64,000 nucleotides of DNA from Chloroflexota bacterium. Lineage in GTDB: Bacteria > Chloroflexota > Dormibacteria > Aeolococcales > Aeolococcaceae. This document shows positions 51,775 through 61,180 of the stretch, one piece after another. Numbering within the stretch: position 1 is the first letter of the stretch; the number at the start of each line of letters is the position of its first letter. The notes below the pieces were generated by a model that made no database searches, had not been told where the DNA came from, and saw nothing but the letters and a program-made list of their open reading frames with translations. Both the position numbers and the translations under genes were made by a program. Location: NCBI GenBank assembly GCA_005880985.1, contig VBIQ01000013.1, forward strand, positions 62,001-126,000, in the 5' to 3' direction.

Positions 51775-54579
51775 TCAGTCGCCTCCGAACATGCGCCGCT
51801 CGAGGGCGGCGGCCAGGTCCTCCTCGGACGTGGGGTCCGGGCGGGGCGACTTCTGCTGCTGCGGTTGCGATTGCTGGTGCGACGGCGATGAGGACGTCAT
51901 CGGCGGCACGTACTTCTTGGGCGGAGACGGCCGCTTGCCGCCCCGGCCGAAGAGGCCGCGCTTGTTGTTGTCACCGGTGGCGAAGATCTCGCTGCGCATG
52001 AAGGTGAGCTCCTCGCCGAGCTCCTCGGCGCGGGTCTCGGCGGCGGCGCGCCCCGCCTCCTCCTCCTGCAGCTTGAACCGCGCCGCCTCGAGAGCTCCGC
52101 GGGCGACCTCCAGGTCGGCGGCGGAATGGTCGGCCGCCTCGCGGGTGGCGACGATCTCCTTCGCCATCGCCGTGGTGCGGGCTTCGAGGGCGGTGATGCG
52201 CTCGGCGTCGGAGGCGGCGTGGGCCTCGGCCTCGGTCTTGAGCAGCTCGACCTCGTTGTTGTGAGCGGCGGTCACCCGGTCCATCACCGCGGCGTGCTGC
52301 GCGGTCAGAGCTTCGATCTCGGCGGCCTGCTGGGCGGTGATCGCCTCGATCTTGGCGGCGTTCTCGGCGGACATCGAGTCGAGCATCGCGGTGTTCTGAG
52401 CGGTCAGCTGCATGGTGGCGCTGCTGTGCTCGCTGCGCAGCTGCTGCAACTGGGCGGCGTGCTCTCCCTTCAGGTGCTCGGCCTCGGCCGTCAGGCGCTC
52501 GGTCACCGCAGCATGCTCGGCCGCCAGCTTGTCGGCGGCGGCGGTCTGCTCGGCGGCGAGCTGGGTGGCGGCGGCCTCGTGCTCGCTGCGCAGCCGCTTC
52601 AACTGGGCGGCGTGATCCGCCGCGACCTGCTCTGCCGCGGCGACCACCCGCTCCAGCTCGGCGACGTGCTCGGCGGTGCTGCGCTCACGCTCGGTGGCGA
52701 GCTGTTCCAGCTCGAGGGTCACCCGTTGCAGCGCCGCCGCGTGCTCGGAGCCCAGGCGCTCCACCGCAGCGGCGTGCGCGGCGTTGAGACGCTCCAGCGT
52801 CGCCGCGTGCTCGGCGGTCACCCGCTGCAGCTCGGCGGTGTGTTCCGCGTTGCGCCGCTCGGTCTGCTCGGCGTGCTCGGCGGCGACCCGTGCCACCTCG
52901 GCGGGATCGGCGGCGAGCCGCTCGGCCTCCTCGGTGAGGCGTTCGATGACCCCGGCGTACTCGGCGTTGACGCTCCGCACCACCTCGGCGTAGTCGGCCG
53001 CCAGGCGATCGGTATCGGCCGCGTGCTCGGCACGGAGCTGCTCGATCTCGGCCCGCGCTTCGGTCAGGCGCTCGCCGGCGGCGGCAAGTTCCGCGGTCAG
53101 CCGCTCGACATGCTCCTGGCTGCCGCCGTTCACCTTCTGCACAGCGGCGGCGTGCTGCGCCGTCATCTGTTCGATGCGCTCGGCGTGCTCGCCGAGCAGG
53201 TGATCGAGGGCAGCGCCGTGCTCCTTCTCCAGAGCCGCCCGCTTCTCGTCGGCGGCGTGGCGCTCGGCGGTGTGCTCGCTGGTGAGGGCCTCCACCGTCG
53301 CCGCGTGTTCGGCGACCAGGCGCTCCACCGCGGCAGCGTGCTCGGCGGCCGTCCGTTGCAGCACGCGGGCGTGCTCAGCCTCCAGCGTGGCCTGCCGCTG
53401 GGCCGCGGCCTCGCGCTCGAGCTCGACGTCGGCGCGCAGACGCTCGACCAGCGCCGTCTGCTCCGCGACCGCCTGCTCGAGCTCTGCCGTCCGGCCCGAG
53501 GCGGCTCGTTCGAGCTGTGCCGTCCGCTCGGCGACGGCGCGCTCCAGCTCCTCCTTCTTGCCGCTGAGGATGCGATCGCGCTCGGCCGCGTGGTTGGCCT
53601 CCAGCGCGGTCCAGCGCTCCTCGGCAGCCCGGAGCTCGGCGTCGTGGCCCGCCCGGAGTTGATCGAGGGCGGCGGCATGCGCAGCACCGAGCTGCTCGAC
53701 CGTCGCCGCGCGCTCCGTCTCGAGCTGCTCGACCGTCGCCGCATGACCGGCGGTGAGACGCTGCACCGTCGCCTCGTGCTCGGCGAGCTGCTCGACCGCG
53801 GTGGCATGCTCGGCGGCGAGTCGCTCGGACGCCGTCGCGTGCTCGGCCGCGAGTTGTTCGACCGTCGCGGTGTGCTCGGTGAGGAGGCGCTGCACCGTCG
53901 CCTCCTGCTGGGCGACGGCACGCTCCAGCGCGGCCGCCTGCTCGGCAACCACATGCTCCAGCTCGGTCGCATGCTCGCTGCGCAGGATGGTTTCGCGCTG
54001 GTCGGCGGCCTGGCGCTCCTCGGCGAGGGTGCGGACGAGCTCGTCACGGGCGGTCGCGACCTCACCCTCGAGCTGCTGGTAGCGCTCGTGGAGCCGCTTG
54101 CGTGCATCGCGCTCGTTGACCAGGTGCGCGTGCAGCTCCTTGGCGGCCTGTTCGACGCGACGCTCGCGGCCGACGGCGTCGGTGAGCTCCGAGCGCAACC
54201 CGTCGACCAGCTTGGTGAGCCGGGTCAGCTCGACCTCGGCACGCTGGCGCCATTCCCGGGCGGCGCCCAGGCCGGTCTCCAGCGCGGCGGTGCGCGCCCT
54301 GATCTGCTCAACCTCCGCCACCAGGCGGCGGTTCTCGGTGGCCACGGCGACGCCGCGCTCGGCGGTCTCGTTCCGTTCCGCCTCGAGGCGCTGATGCGCC
54401 TCGCGCAGGGTGCCGTTGGCGGCGTGCTCGGCGGCGAGCTGCTGCTCCACCTCGTAGCGCCGCGCTGCCTCCTCGAGGCGACCGCGGTCGCTCAGCTCGA
54501 GGTTGCGCTGGGACACGGCCAGCATGCCCTGGAGCTGGGCGAGGTCCGGACCTGCGGCGGCGGTCGGGTCTGCGCTCAT
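51775..54579 (-). CDS. 934-aa coiled-coil protein made of 11-residue repeats
   Basis: Almost wholly helical, rich in Ala, Glu, His, Arg and Leu, with no enzyme motif. After a heptad-like N-terminal part (about 1-200), an 11-residue unit of the type AEHAATVEQLT recurs in phase (clearly at residues 201-320, again around 420-450 and 590-700). Hendecads normally give straight or right-handed coiled coils. The last ~60 residues are Pro/Ser/Gln-rich and disordered (FGRGGKRPSPPKKYVPPM), ending with a short helix EEDLAAALERRMFGG. No signal peptide: a cytoplasmic scaffold or filament is likely. It is 10 bp downstream of the receiver-ParA gene, so probably its partner. Confidence 0.75.
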   Translation of the reverse strand: MSADPTAAAGPDLAQLQGMLAVSQRNLELSDRGRLEEAARRYEVEQQLAAEHAANGTLREAHQRLEAERNETAERGVAVATENRRLVAEVEQIRARTAALETGLGAAREWRQRAEVELTRLTKLVDGLRSELTDAVGRERRVEQAAKELHAHLVNERDARKRLHERYQQLEGEVATARDELVRTLAEERQAADQRETILRSEHATELEHVVAEQAAALERAVAQQEATVQRLLTEHTATVEQLAAEHATASERLAAEHATAVEQLAEHEATVQRLTAGHAATVEQLETERAATVEQLGAAHAAALDQLRAGHDAELRAAEERWTALEANHAAERDRILSGKKEELERAVAERTAQLERAASGRTAELEQAVAEQTALVERLRADVELEREAAAQRQATLEAEHARVLQRTAAEHAAAVERLVAEHAATVEALTSEHTAERHAADEKRAALEKEHGAALDHLLGEHAERIEQMTAQHAAAVQKVNGGSQEHVERLTAELAAAGERLTEARAEIEQLRAEHAADTDRLAADYAEVVRSVNAEYAGVIERLTEEAERLAADPAEVARVAAEHAEQTERRNAEHTAELQRVTAEHAATLERLNAAHAAAVERLGSEHAAALQRVTLELEQLATERERSTAEHVAELERVVAAAEQVAADHAAQLKRLRSEHEAAATQLAAEQTAAADKLAAEHAAVTERLTAEAEHLKGEHAAQLQQLRSEHSSATMQLTAQNTAMLDSMSAENAAKIEAITAQQAAEIEALTAQHAAVMDRVTAAHNNEVELLKTEAEAHAASDAERITALEARTTAMAKEIVATREAADHSAADLEVARGALEAARFKLQEEEAGRAAAETRAEELGEELTFMRSEIFATGDNNKRGLFGRGGKRPSPPKKYVPPMTSSSPSHQQSQPQQQKSPRPDPTSEEDLAAALERRMFGGD

Positions 54580-54589
54580 CGCCGGGGAC

Positions 54590-55702
54590 TCACAGAGCTC
54601 GGGCGAGCTCGTCGAGCGCGCTCACCGCGCCCGAGTTGTTGCCGTTCAGCACCGCCGGACGCCCCATCGACACCGCCTCGAGGAAGCCCGTGCCGCCGTG
54701 AGGGATCGAGATGTTGACGGGGCGGCGCAGGAACGCCTCGACCCGGCTGGCGTCGATGCCGCTCACCTCGAAGACGCGGTTGAGCACGAGCACGACCCGT
54801 TCATCGGGGACCCCCAGGCCGGCCAGGACGCCGAGGAACTCACGGGTGCGACGCAGCGCGGTCAGCTCGGGGGAGGTGACCACCACCAGCCGCTCGGCAG
54901 CCTCGTAGATGGAGAGCGCGGTGTCGTTGTAGGAGGGCGGCAGGTCGACCACCAGGTAGTCGTGCAGCACCCGCAGCCGGGTGATCACGTTGGTGACCAC
55001 CTCCTCGGTCACGACGCTGGCGTCGTGCGGCTTGAAGGGCGCCGCCAGCACCCGTGGGCCGCTGGGATGGCGGACCAGGAAGTCGTCCCAGGGGATGTTC
55101 TCGCCCAGGGTGTTGATCTCCCGGGCCAGCTCCCCGATGCCCATCTTCGGCTGCAGGTCGAAGAAGATCGGCAGGTCGCCGTGCTCGATGTTGAGGTCGA
55201 AGGCGCACACCGTCTCGTTGCGGCGGCAGAGGAGCACCGCGATGTTGGCGGCGATGGTGCTGGTGCCGACTCCGCCCTTGGCGCTGGTCACGCAGATGAG
55301 CTTGGCCAGGCCGGGAGCGGCCGTCGGCGCGGTCACCTGGGCACGGCGCAGGAGGGCGTCGATCTTGTGACGCAGCACCTCCATGTCGACCGGCTTGGCC
55401 AGGTAGTCGTCGGCGCCGGACTCGTAGCCGGCCACCACGCGGTCGGCCTCGCGCATGGCGCTGAGCAGGATCACCGGGATGGCCGCGGTGCTCGGATTCC
55501 GGCGGATGGTGCGGACCAGCTCGTAGCCGTCCATCTCCGGCATCGCCACGTCACTGACGATCAGGTCGGGCTGCGCGTCGCGAGCGGCCTGCCAGCCGAG
55601 CACGCCATTGTCAGCCACATCAACCTCAAAGCCGCGCGACTCGAGGAAGCGCTTCAGCAGCTTGCGGACCGAGGGCTCGTCATCGACGACCAGCAGACGC
55701 AT
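54590..55702 (-). CDS. response-regulator receiver / ParA-MinD ATPase fusion (CpaE-like)
   Basis: 370 aa. Residues 1-120 form a full receiver domain: acidic pair D7/D8, phospho-acceptor D51 (IVSDVAMPEMDG), and K103 (LAKPVD). A linker leads to a MinD/ParA-type ATPase with deviant Walker A (SAKGGVGTSTIAAN, K142), a FDLNIEHGDLPIFF switch region, and DYLVVDLPPSYNDTAL as Walker B. CpaE/TadZ proteins with this domain order localise pilus or other machinery to cell poles. No pilus genes are nearby. It starts immediately after the kinase stop, so the kinase is the likely phosphodonor. Confidence 0.88.
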   Translation of the reverse strand: MRLLVVDDEPSVRKLLKRFLESRGFEVDVADNGVLGWQAARDAQPDLIVSDVAMPEMDGYELVRTIRRNPSTAAIPVILLSAMREADRVVAGYESGADDYLAKPVDMEVLRHKIDALLRRAQVTAPTAAPGLAKLICVTSAKGGVGTSTIAANIAVLLCRRNETVCAFDLNIEHGDLPIFFDLQPKMGIGELAREINTLGENIPWDDFLVRHPSGPRVLAAPFKPHDASVVTEEVVTNVITRLRVLHDYLVVDLPPSYNDTALSIYEAAERLVVVTSPELTALRRTREFLGVLAGLGVPDERVVLVLNRVFEVSGIDASRVEAFLRRPVNISIPHGGTGFLEAVSMGRPAVLNGNNSGAVSALDELARAL

Positions 55703-57361
55703 CTATTGCTCCTCAACTGGGTTTGCCGGGCCGTGTGCCAGGCTGGCGTACTCCGCCGGTCCCGGGAAATACACGGCGCGCGGCAGGGTGAAATGGAAGC
55801 GGCTGCCGCCGTCTGGGTTGGGTTCGGCGCCGATCTCGCCCCCGTGGAGCTCGACCAGGCCCTTGACGATGCTCAGGCCCAGGCCGCTGCCGGCGACGCT
55901 GCGGGTCTCGTACGACTGGACCCGGTAGAAGCGCTCGAAGATGTGCGCCCGCGCCTCGGCGGGAATGCCCATCCCCTGGTCGCGGACCGAGACCTCCACG
56001 AAGCGATCATCGGCGGTGGCACCGACGCAGATCCGGCCGCCGTTGGGGCTGTACTTGATCGCGTTGCTGACGAGGTTGACAAGAATCTGGATGACCTTCT
56101 CGGGGTCGGCGCTGAGCAGCGGGGTGTCGGCGTGGACGTCGTTGACGAGGACGTGACCGTCGGTCGCCGCCGGCCGCAGGGAGCGGAAGACCTGGTCGAC
56201 CACCGGCCGCAGCCGCACCTCGCGCAGGTCCAGGGTCAGCTTGCCCTGGGCCACCGCCTCCTCCTGGAGGACGCGCTCGACGTAGGTGCTCAGTCGCATC
56301 GCGTTGTCGTAGATCTCGCGGGCGAAGTCACGCGCCTCGTCGAAGTCGACGTCGCCCGCCTCGATCATCTTCGCGTAGCCGCGGATCCCCATCAGTGGGG
56401 TCTTGAGCTCGTGGGACACGGTCGAGACCACCTCGCTGTAGAGGCGGTTGAAGTGCTCCAGCTTGTCGAGCACCTGGCGCTCCTCGCCGTACAGCTGGTT
56501 GACCTCCTCGAGGCGCAGGGCCAGGGCCCGCTCCTGCTCGTGCATGCGCGCGTTCTCGAGCGCGATGGCGGCGCTGTTGCCGATGGTGGCGACCAGCAGC
56601 AGGTCGGAATCGGTGAACTGCGTGCTGGTCGACCGCCGCACCAGCGAGAGGGCGCCTAGGACGCGCTCTCCGATGGTGATCGGCACCGCCAGCATGCTGC
56701 GCGGGGTGCGTCCCTCCATCGAGGCGAAACGCTGATCGAGGTTGGAGTCGCCGACGATGGTGGGCGACCGGGTGGCGATCACCCAGCCGACCACGCCCTC
56801 GCCGGTGGCGAAGTAGTGCATGTGGTCGGCGGCCAGCTCGTACCCCCAGGTGGCTCGGATGACCGCTCGCCCCTCCTCGTCGAGGGTGAACAGGGTGGCG
56901 GTGTCGAAGGCCAGCGCCTCGGCCACCGCGTCGAGCACCGAGTTCAGGGTGTGCTCCATGTCCGGCGACTTGGTGAGCTGCTGGCTGACCCGATGCAGCA
57001 GCTCGAGCTGAGCGCCGCCGGCGAGCTGCGAATGGACGCGGATCAGCAGCTCCACCTGGTGACGCGACGGCGGCGGGGCGTCGAACCCATCGAGCTCGTC
57101 GGGGTCGAGGATGATCAGCGGGCAGCGGTGCAGCGCCGGCTCGGCGCGCAGCCGGCTCTCCGGCCGCCGGCCGAGGCCGGGGAGCCGGGGATCGACGATG
57201 GCGCAGCCGGCGCCCGCGGTCGCGATCTGGCTCACCAGATCGCCGAGCGAGGTCGCGAGGGCGACCTCGTATCCCTGCTCGGCCACCGCATCGGCGATGT
57301 GGCCTCGCAAGGCGGGATCACTGGATGCCACGCACAGGCGTGCGCCCGCCGTTCCGCTCAC
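55703..57361 (-). CDS. soluble hybrid sensor histidine kinase (receiver-like, GAF, HisKA, HATPase)
   Basis: 552 aa with no membrane helix. N-terminal receiver-like fold (about 5-115) keeps an Asp in AIVDPRLPG (D57) but the acidic pair is not complete. GAF domain about 130-270 (GEGVVGWVIATRSPTIVGD). A coiled linker leads to the HisKA H-box VSHELKTPLMGIRGY (H317) and HATPase boxes NAIKYSPNGG, VRDQGMGIP, and GSGLGLSIVKGLVELHGG. It senses a cytoplasmic signal. The GTG start is preceded 7 nt by TAGCAT (57369-57374), implying a leaderless operon transcript. It leads the kinase - receiver/ParA - coiled-coil operon. Confidence 0.9.
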   Translation of the reverse strand: MSGTAGARLCVASSDPALRGHIADAVAEQGYEVALATSLGDLVSQIATAGAGCAIVDPRLPGLGRRPESRLRAEPALHRCPLIILDPDELDGFDAPPPSRHQVELLIRVHSQLAGGAQLELLHRVSQQLTKSPDMEHTLNSVLDAVAEALAFDTATLFTLDEEGRAVIRATWGYELAADHMHYFATGEGVVGWVIATRSPTIVGDSNLDQRFASMEGRTPRSMLAVPITIGERVLGALSLVRRSTSTQFTDSDLLLVATIGNSAAIALENARMHEQERALALRLEEVNQLYGEERQVLDKLEHFNRLYSEVVSTVSHELKTPLMGIRGYAKMIEAGDVDFDEARDFAREIYDNAMRLSTYVERVLQEEAVAQGKLTLDLREVRLRPVVDQVFRSLRPAATDGHVLVNDVHADTPLLSADPEKVIQILVNLVSNAIKYSPNGGRICVGATADDRFVEVSVRDQGMGIPAEARAHIFERFYRVQSYETRSVAGSGLGLSIVKGLVELHGGEIGAEPNPDGGSRFHFTLPRAVYFPGPAEYASLAHGPANPVEEQ

Positions 57362-57368
57362 GTCGGCG

Positions 57369-57374
57369 ATGCTA
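57369..57374 (-). promoter_or_regulatory. -10 element of the kinase operon
   Basis: TAGCAT ends 7 nt before the GTG start at 57361. The rest of the gap to aroA (57375-57495) holds two ACCGGACGGT repeats but no recognised gene. Confidence 0.4.
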
Positions 57375-57495
57375 TCGGTCGCTCTGGCGGGGGAAAGTTC
57401 GCGTTACCGGACGGTGTTCGCCAACATGAAGGCTTGACGCAGCCGTCACCGGACGGTCGCGGCGAGGCGCGCCGGCGGTCACCGTTGCGGCGGTG

Positions 57496-58803
57496 TCAGC
57501 CCCTCCCCAGCAGGGTGGCCAGGTCGTCAAAGAAGCGCGGGTACGAGACCGCGGCACACCCGGCGCCGGCGATCGCCGACTCCCCGCCGCCGGGCGGCAC
57601 CAGCGCCGCCGCCACCGCCCAGGCCATCGCCAGGCGATGGTCGCCGTGGGCCTCGAGCCGGGCCGCGCGGAGCCGCGCCGGGCCCTCCACCACCAGGCCG
57701 TCGGGCGTCTCCTCGCAGCCGGCACCCAGGGAGCGGAGCCCGTCGGCGAGCAGGGCGATCCGGTCGGACTCCTTGACTCGCAGCTCGCCGGCGTCGCGGA
57801 TCTCGCAGCGCCCCTCCGCCTGGGTGGCGAGGACGGCGAGGACGGGAATCTCGTCGATGCACCGGGGCACCAGCGCGCCGGCAATCACGGTGCCGTGCAG
57901 GCGAGCGCCCGCCACGGTGACCGTTCCCACCGGCTCCACACCCCCGGCCGGCTCACCGGCGTCGACGGTCACCTCGGCCCCCATCGCCGCCAGCACCTCG
58001 AGGACCCCGGTGCGCCCCGGATTGAGCGTCACCCCGGGACACACCACCCGCCAGCCGGGCCGGGCGGCCGCCAGGGCGAGGAAGAACGCCGCCGAGCTGA
58101 GGTCCCCGGGGATGTGCAGCCCGAACGGCTCGAGCGGACCGGGAAGCACGCGCACCCCGTCGGCTCCGGAGCTGACCGAGACGCCGCAGAGGCGAAGCAG
58201 CCGCTCGGTGTGGTCGCGGCTCGGCGAGGGTTCGATCACCCGCACCGGCCCGTCCGCCGACAGCCCGGCGAGCAGCACCGCCGACTTGAGCTGGGCGCTG
58301 GCGACGGCGGGCCGGTAGTCGATGGCGCGCAGCCGAGCGCGACCGCGCAGCCGGAGCGGCGCCGTCCCCTCGGGGGTGGTCTCCGCCTCGGCCCCCATCG
58401 CGGTCAGCGGCTCGGCGACCCGGGTCATCGGCCGCCGGCGCAGCGAGCTGTCGCCGTCGAGCACCGCCTCCACGTCATGGCCGGCGAGCACGCCGGCCAG
58501 CAACCGCATGGTGGTGCCGCTGTTACCGCAGTCGAGCGGGGCCGGCGGTGAGCTCAGCGCCCCCCGGGCACCGCCGCCGTCGAGCGACACGCGTCCGGCG
58601 CCGAAGGGCCGCACCGAGCCGCCGCAGAGTCGCAGGCACTCGCCGGTGCTCGCGACGTCGGCTGCCGGTGAGAGGTTGCCGAGGTAGCTTCGGCCGCGGG
58701 CCAGCGCCCCCAGGATCAGGGCGCGGTGGCTGATCGACTTGTCGCCGGGAACGGTGACCGCACCGGCGACCCGCCCGGCCGGCCCGACGCGCACCTCGCT
58801 CAC
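57496..58803 (-). CDS. aroA: 3-phosphoshikimate 1-carboxyvinyltransferase (EPSP synthase)
   Basis: 435 aa; sixth step of the shikimate pathway. VPGDKSISHRALILGALA has the substrate Lys/Ser, GNSGTTMRLLAGVLAG is the PEP/glyphosate-site region, and RVKESDRIALLADGLR and HGDHRLAMAWAV are the C-terminal signatures. The motif Gly and Ala positions look like a class I enzyme, but inhibitor sensitivity cannot be told. The GTG start overlaps the tyrA stop (GTGA). Last gene of the aromatic run. Confidence 0.96.
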   Translation of the reverse strand: MSEVRVGPAGRVAGAVTVPGDKSISHRALILGALARGRSYLGNLSPAADVASTGECLRLCGGSVRPFGAGRVSLDGGGARGALSSPPAPLDCGNSGTTMRLLAGVLAGHDVEAVLDGDSSLRRRPMTRVAEPLTAMGAEAETTPEGTAPLRLRGRARLRAIDYRPAVASAQLKSAVLLAGLSADGPVRVIEPSPSRDHTERLLRLCGVSVSSGADGVRVLPGPLEPFGLHIPGDLSSAAFFLALAAARPGWRVVCPGVTLNPGRTGVLEVLAAMGAEVTVDAGEPAGGVEPVGTVTVAGARLHGTVIAGALVPRCIDEIPVLAVLATQAEGRCEIRDAGELRVKESDRIALLADGLRSLGAGCEETPDGLVVEGPARLRAARLEAHGDHRLAMAWAVAAALVPPGGGESAIAGAGCAAVSYPRFFDDLATLLGRG

Positions 58804-59672
58804 GGCGGCAGGCCCCCGGCGGCGGCGCGCTCATCGAGCCAGCGCTGCCGCGCCGCGCGAGCGGAGGCGAACCAGTCCTCGGCAGCCGTGCCGTCGCCGC
58901 TCTCGAGCAGGCGGCGCAGCTCGCCGAGCTGCCGCTCGAGGCCGTCGAGCGCCGCCAGCATCGGCCCGGCGTTGCTGCCGATGATCGCGCTGTACATCGC
59001 CGGGTCTCCGCCGGCGAGGCGGGCGACGTCGCGGAAGCCGCTCGCCGCCAGGCGCTGTGCCGCCGGCCACGAGGGGGCGGCCGCCGCGGCGCGGACCATG
59101 GCACTGCTCAGCCCGAAGGGGAGGTGGGAGATCCAGCCCACCGCGTCGTCGTGGGCGGTGGCATCCATCACCTCGATGCGGCAGCCGATGTTCTCCACCG
59201 CCCGCTGCCAGGGGATGAAACCGTCGGGCACCGCTCCCGACGCCGGGGTGAACACCCAGACGGCGCCGGCGAAGAGTCCCGCATCGGCGGCGGCGTAGCC
59301 GCTCAGCTCGCGCCCGGCCATGGGATGGCCGCCGAGGAAGCGCTGCTCCCCCAGCAGCGCGGTGCCCCGGCCGGTGACCCACGCCTTGGTGCTGCCGCAG
59401 TCGGTGACCTGGGCGTTGGCCGCATGGTCGCGGCAGGCGACCAGCCACGCCTCCATGGCGTCGACGGGAGTGCAGATGACCACCAGGTCGGCCTCGGCGA
59501 GCAGCCCCGCGCCGGTCCCGGCGGCGTCGCAGACGCCGTCGGCCAGCGCCCTCTCGGCGGTCTCGGTGCGCCGCGTGACCCCCACCAGCCGCAGCTCCGG
59601 CCGGCGAGCCCGGAGCGCCCGGCAGAGGGAGGCGCCGATCAGCCCCAGGCCGACGACCGCGACCGAGCGCAA
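58800..59672 (-). CDS. tyrA: prephenate dehydrogenase
   Basis: 290 aa; NAD-dependent step to tyrosine. VAVVGLGLIGASLCRAL is the dinucleotide fold, then DCGSTKAWV, the active-site GGHPMAGRELSGY, and HLPFGLSSAM. It has no fused chorismate mutase or ACT domain. No ATG or GTG fits; translation most likely starts at TTG 59672, 33 nt after the aroF stop. A cyclohexadienyl or arogenate dehydrogenase is also possible. Confidence 0.9.
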   Translation of the reverse strand: MRSVAVVGLGLIGASLCRALRARRPELRLVGVTRRTETAERALADGVCDAAGTGAGLLAEADLVVICTPVDAMEAWLVACRDHAANAQVTDCGSTKAWVTGRGTALLGEQRFLGGHPMAGRELSGYAAADAGLFAGAVWVFTPASGAVPDGFIPWQRAVENIGCRIEVMDATAHDDAVGWISHLPFGLSSAMVRAAAAAPSWPAAQRLAASGFRDVARLAGGDPAMYSAIIGSNAGPMLAALDGLERQLGELRRLLESGDGTAAEDWFASARAARQRWLDERAAAGGLPP

Positions 59673-59705
59673 CTGACCGCGGGCCCTAGCCCGGATCCAC
59701 CCGGG

Positions 59706-60752
59706 CTAGCCGGCGGCGCCGGCGGCGACGCCCTCTGCCACCCGCCTCCCCACCGCCTCGGCGACGCGTCGCAGCTCCCCCATCACCACCGCGAAGTTGT
59801 CCGGGGTCAGCGACTGCGGGCCGTCCGAGAGGGCCTCGTCGGGGCGCGGATGCACCTCGATCATCACCGCGTCGGCTCCCGCCGCCACCGCCGCCCGGGC
59901 ACTTGCGGCCACCAGCGACCATTTCCCGGTGGCATGGGAGGGGTCGACCACCACCGGCAGGTGAGAGAGCTCCTTGAGCAGGGGGATGGCACCGATGTCC
60001 AGGGTGTTGCGCATCGCCGTCTCGAAGGTGCGGATGCCCCGCTCGCAGAGCATCACCTGGTAGTTGCCCTGGGAGAGGATGTACTCGGCGCTGAGCAGCC
60101 ACTCCTCGATGGTGCTGCTGAGCCCGCGCTTCAGCAGCACCGGCTTGGGCTGCCGCCCGCACTCGCGCAGCAGGTCGAAGTTCTGCATGTTGCGAGTGCC
60201 GATCTGGACGATGTCGGCGACCTCGCTCACCCCATCCACCTCGCTGGGCGTCATCACCTCGGTGATCACCGGCAGGCCGGTGAGCTCACGAGCCGCCGCC
60301 AGGTATTGCAACCCCTCGCGGCCCAGTCCCTGAAAGGAATACGGGGAGGTGCGAGGCTTGAAGGCGCCGCCGCGGAGGATGTGGCCGCCGGCGTTGCGCA
60401 CCGCCTGCGCGGTCTCCAGCAGCATCGCCTCGCCCTCGACGCTGCAGGGGCCGGCCATCACCACCACCGCGGCGCCGCCGACGGCAATGCCGCCGTCGAG
60501 CTTGATCACCGTGTCGCTGCGCCGCCACTCGCGACTGCTCAACTTGTAGGGGCGGGTGACCCGGAGGACGTCCTGGACCGACTCGTCGTGGGTGAAGGCG
60601 TCCTTGATGGAGAACGGGTCGTGACCGATCACCCCGATGACGGTGCGATCCTCACCCTCGCTGAGGTGGGTCTTCAGCCCGCGCGCCTCGACCTTGGCGA
60701 CGACGCGGTCGATGTCGACGCGGGTGGCGCCGGTCTTCATCACGATGATCAC
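59706..60752 (-). CDS. aroF: 3-deoxy-7-phosphoheptulonate synthase, ferredoxin-like regulatory domain type
   Basis: 348 aa; first enzyme of the shikimate pathway, class I-beta (Thermotoga/Bacillus-like). An N-terminal ferredoxin-like regulatory domain (about 1-75) precedes the catalytic barrel with [57 protein letters not shown], and the metal residues in [12 protein letters not shown]. The GTG start overlaps the aroH stop. Feedback through the N-terminal domain is known in the family; the adjacent AroH mutase is a usual partner. Confidence 0.95.
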   Translation of the reverse strand: MIIVMKTGATRVDIDRVVAKVEARGLKTHLSEGEDRTVIGVIGHDPFSIKDAFTHDESVQDVLRVTRPYKLSSREWRRSDTVIKLDGGIAVGGAAVVVMAGPCSVEGEAMLLETAQAVRNAGGHILRGGAFKPRTSPYSFQGLGREGLQYLAAARELTGLPVITEVMTPSEVDGVSEVADIVQIGTRNMQNFDLLRECGRQPKPVLLKRGLSSTIEEWLLSAEYILSQGNYQVMLCERGIRTFETAMRNTLDIGAIPLLKELSHLPVVVDPSHATGKWSLVAASARAAVAAGADAVMIEVHPRPDEALSDGPQSLTPDNFAVVMGELRRVAEAVGRRVAEGVAAGAAG

Positions 60753-61180
60753 GCCGGTGCCCCCTCGGAGAGGTGGGCTGGCTCCGGCAGGTCACCGGCC
60801 CGGACCCGGTCGAGCTCATCCTTGATGGCCTGGGCGCGGCGTTGGTACACGAAGCACATCTGCGACTGCTCGCGATCGGTGTTGAGCAGGATCATGGTGC
60901 GAATGCAGCGCGGGATGCTGCGGGGATTGCCACCCGGAACCGGCATCTCCTGGCCGCAGAGCAGCGGGACGTCGACCCATCCCAGCTGGCGAGCCGCCAC
61001 CGCGGGGAACTCGCTGCGGAGGTCGGCGGTGGTGGTGAACCACACCCCGGCAACCTGCTCGGAGACGATGCCGTTGCACTCGATCAGCTCGAGGAGCAGC
61101 TCGCGGGTGGCGGCGACGATCTCGATCGGATCGTCCAGCTCGACGGTGGTGGCGCCGCGGATGCCGCGAACGGCGGTCAC
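60749..61180 (-). CDS. aroH: chorismate mutase, AroH type
   Basis: 143 aa, trimeric AroH-fold mutase (chorismate to prephenate). [18 protein letters not shown] opens it; Arg/Glu active-site residues are in [15 protein letters not shown] and [16 protein letters not shown]-terminal tail of about 30 residues exceeds the Bacillus enzyme. The GTG start overlaps the trpA stop (GTGA). Confidence 0.95.
   Translation of the reverse strand: MTAVRGIRGATTVELDDPIEIVAATRELLLELIECNGIVSEQVAGVWFTTTADLRSEFPAVAARQLGWVDVPLLCGQEMPVPGGNPRSIPRCIRTMILLNTDREQSQMCFVYQRRAQAIKDELDRVRAGDLPEPAHLSEGAPA

Noticed and set aside
52126..54717. 863-codon plus-strand frame antisense to the coiled-coil gene
   Set aside because: It mirrors the repeats of the coiled-coil gene and shows only Gly/Leu/Arg-rich repeats. 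The minus-strand frame is in line with its operon neighbours and has coherent helical repeats.
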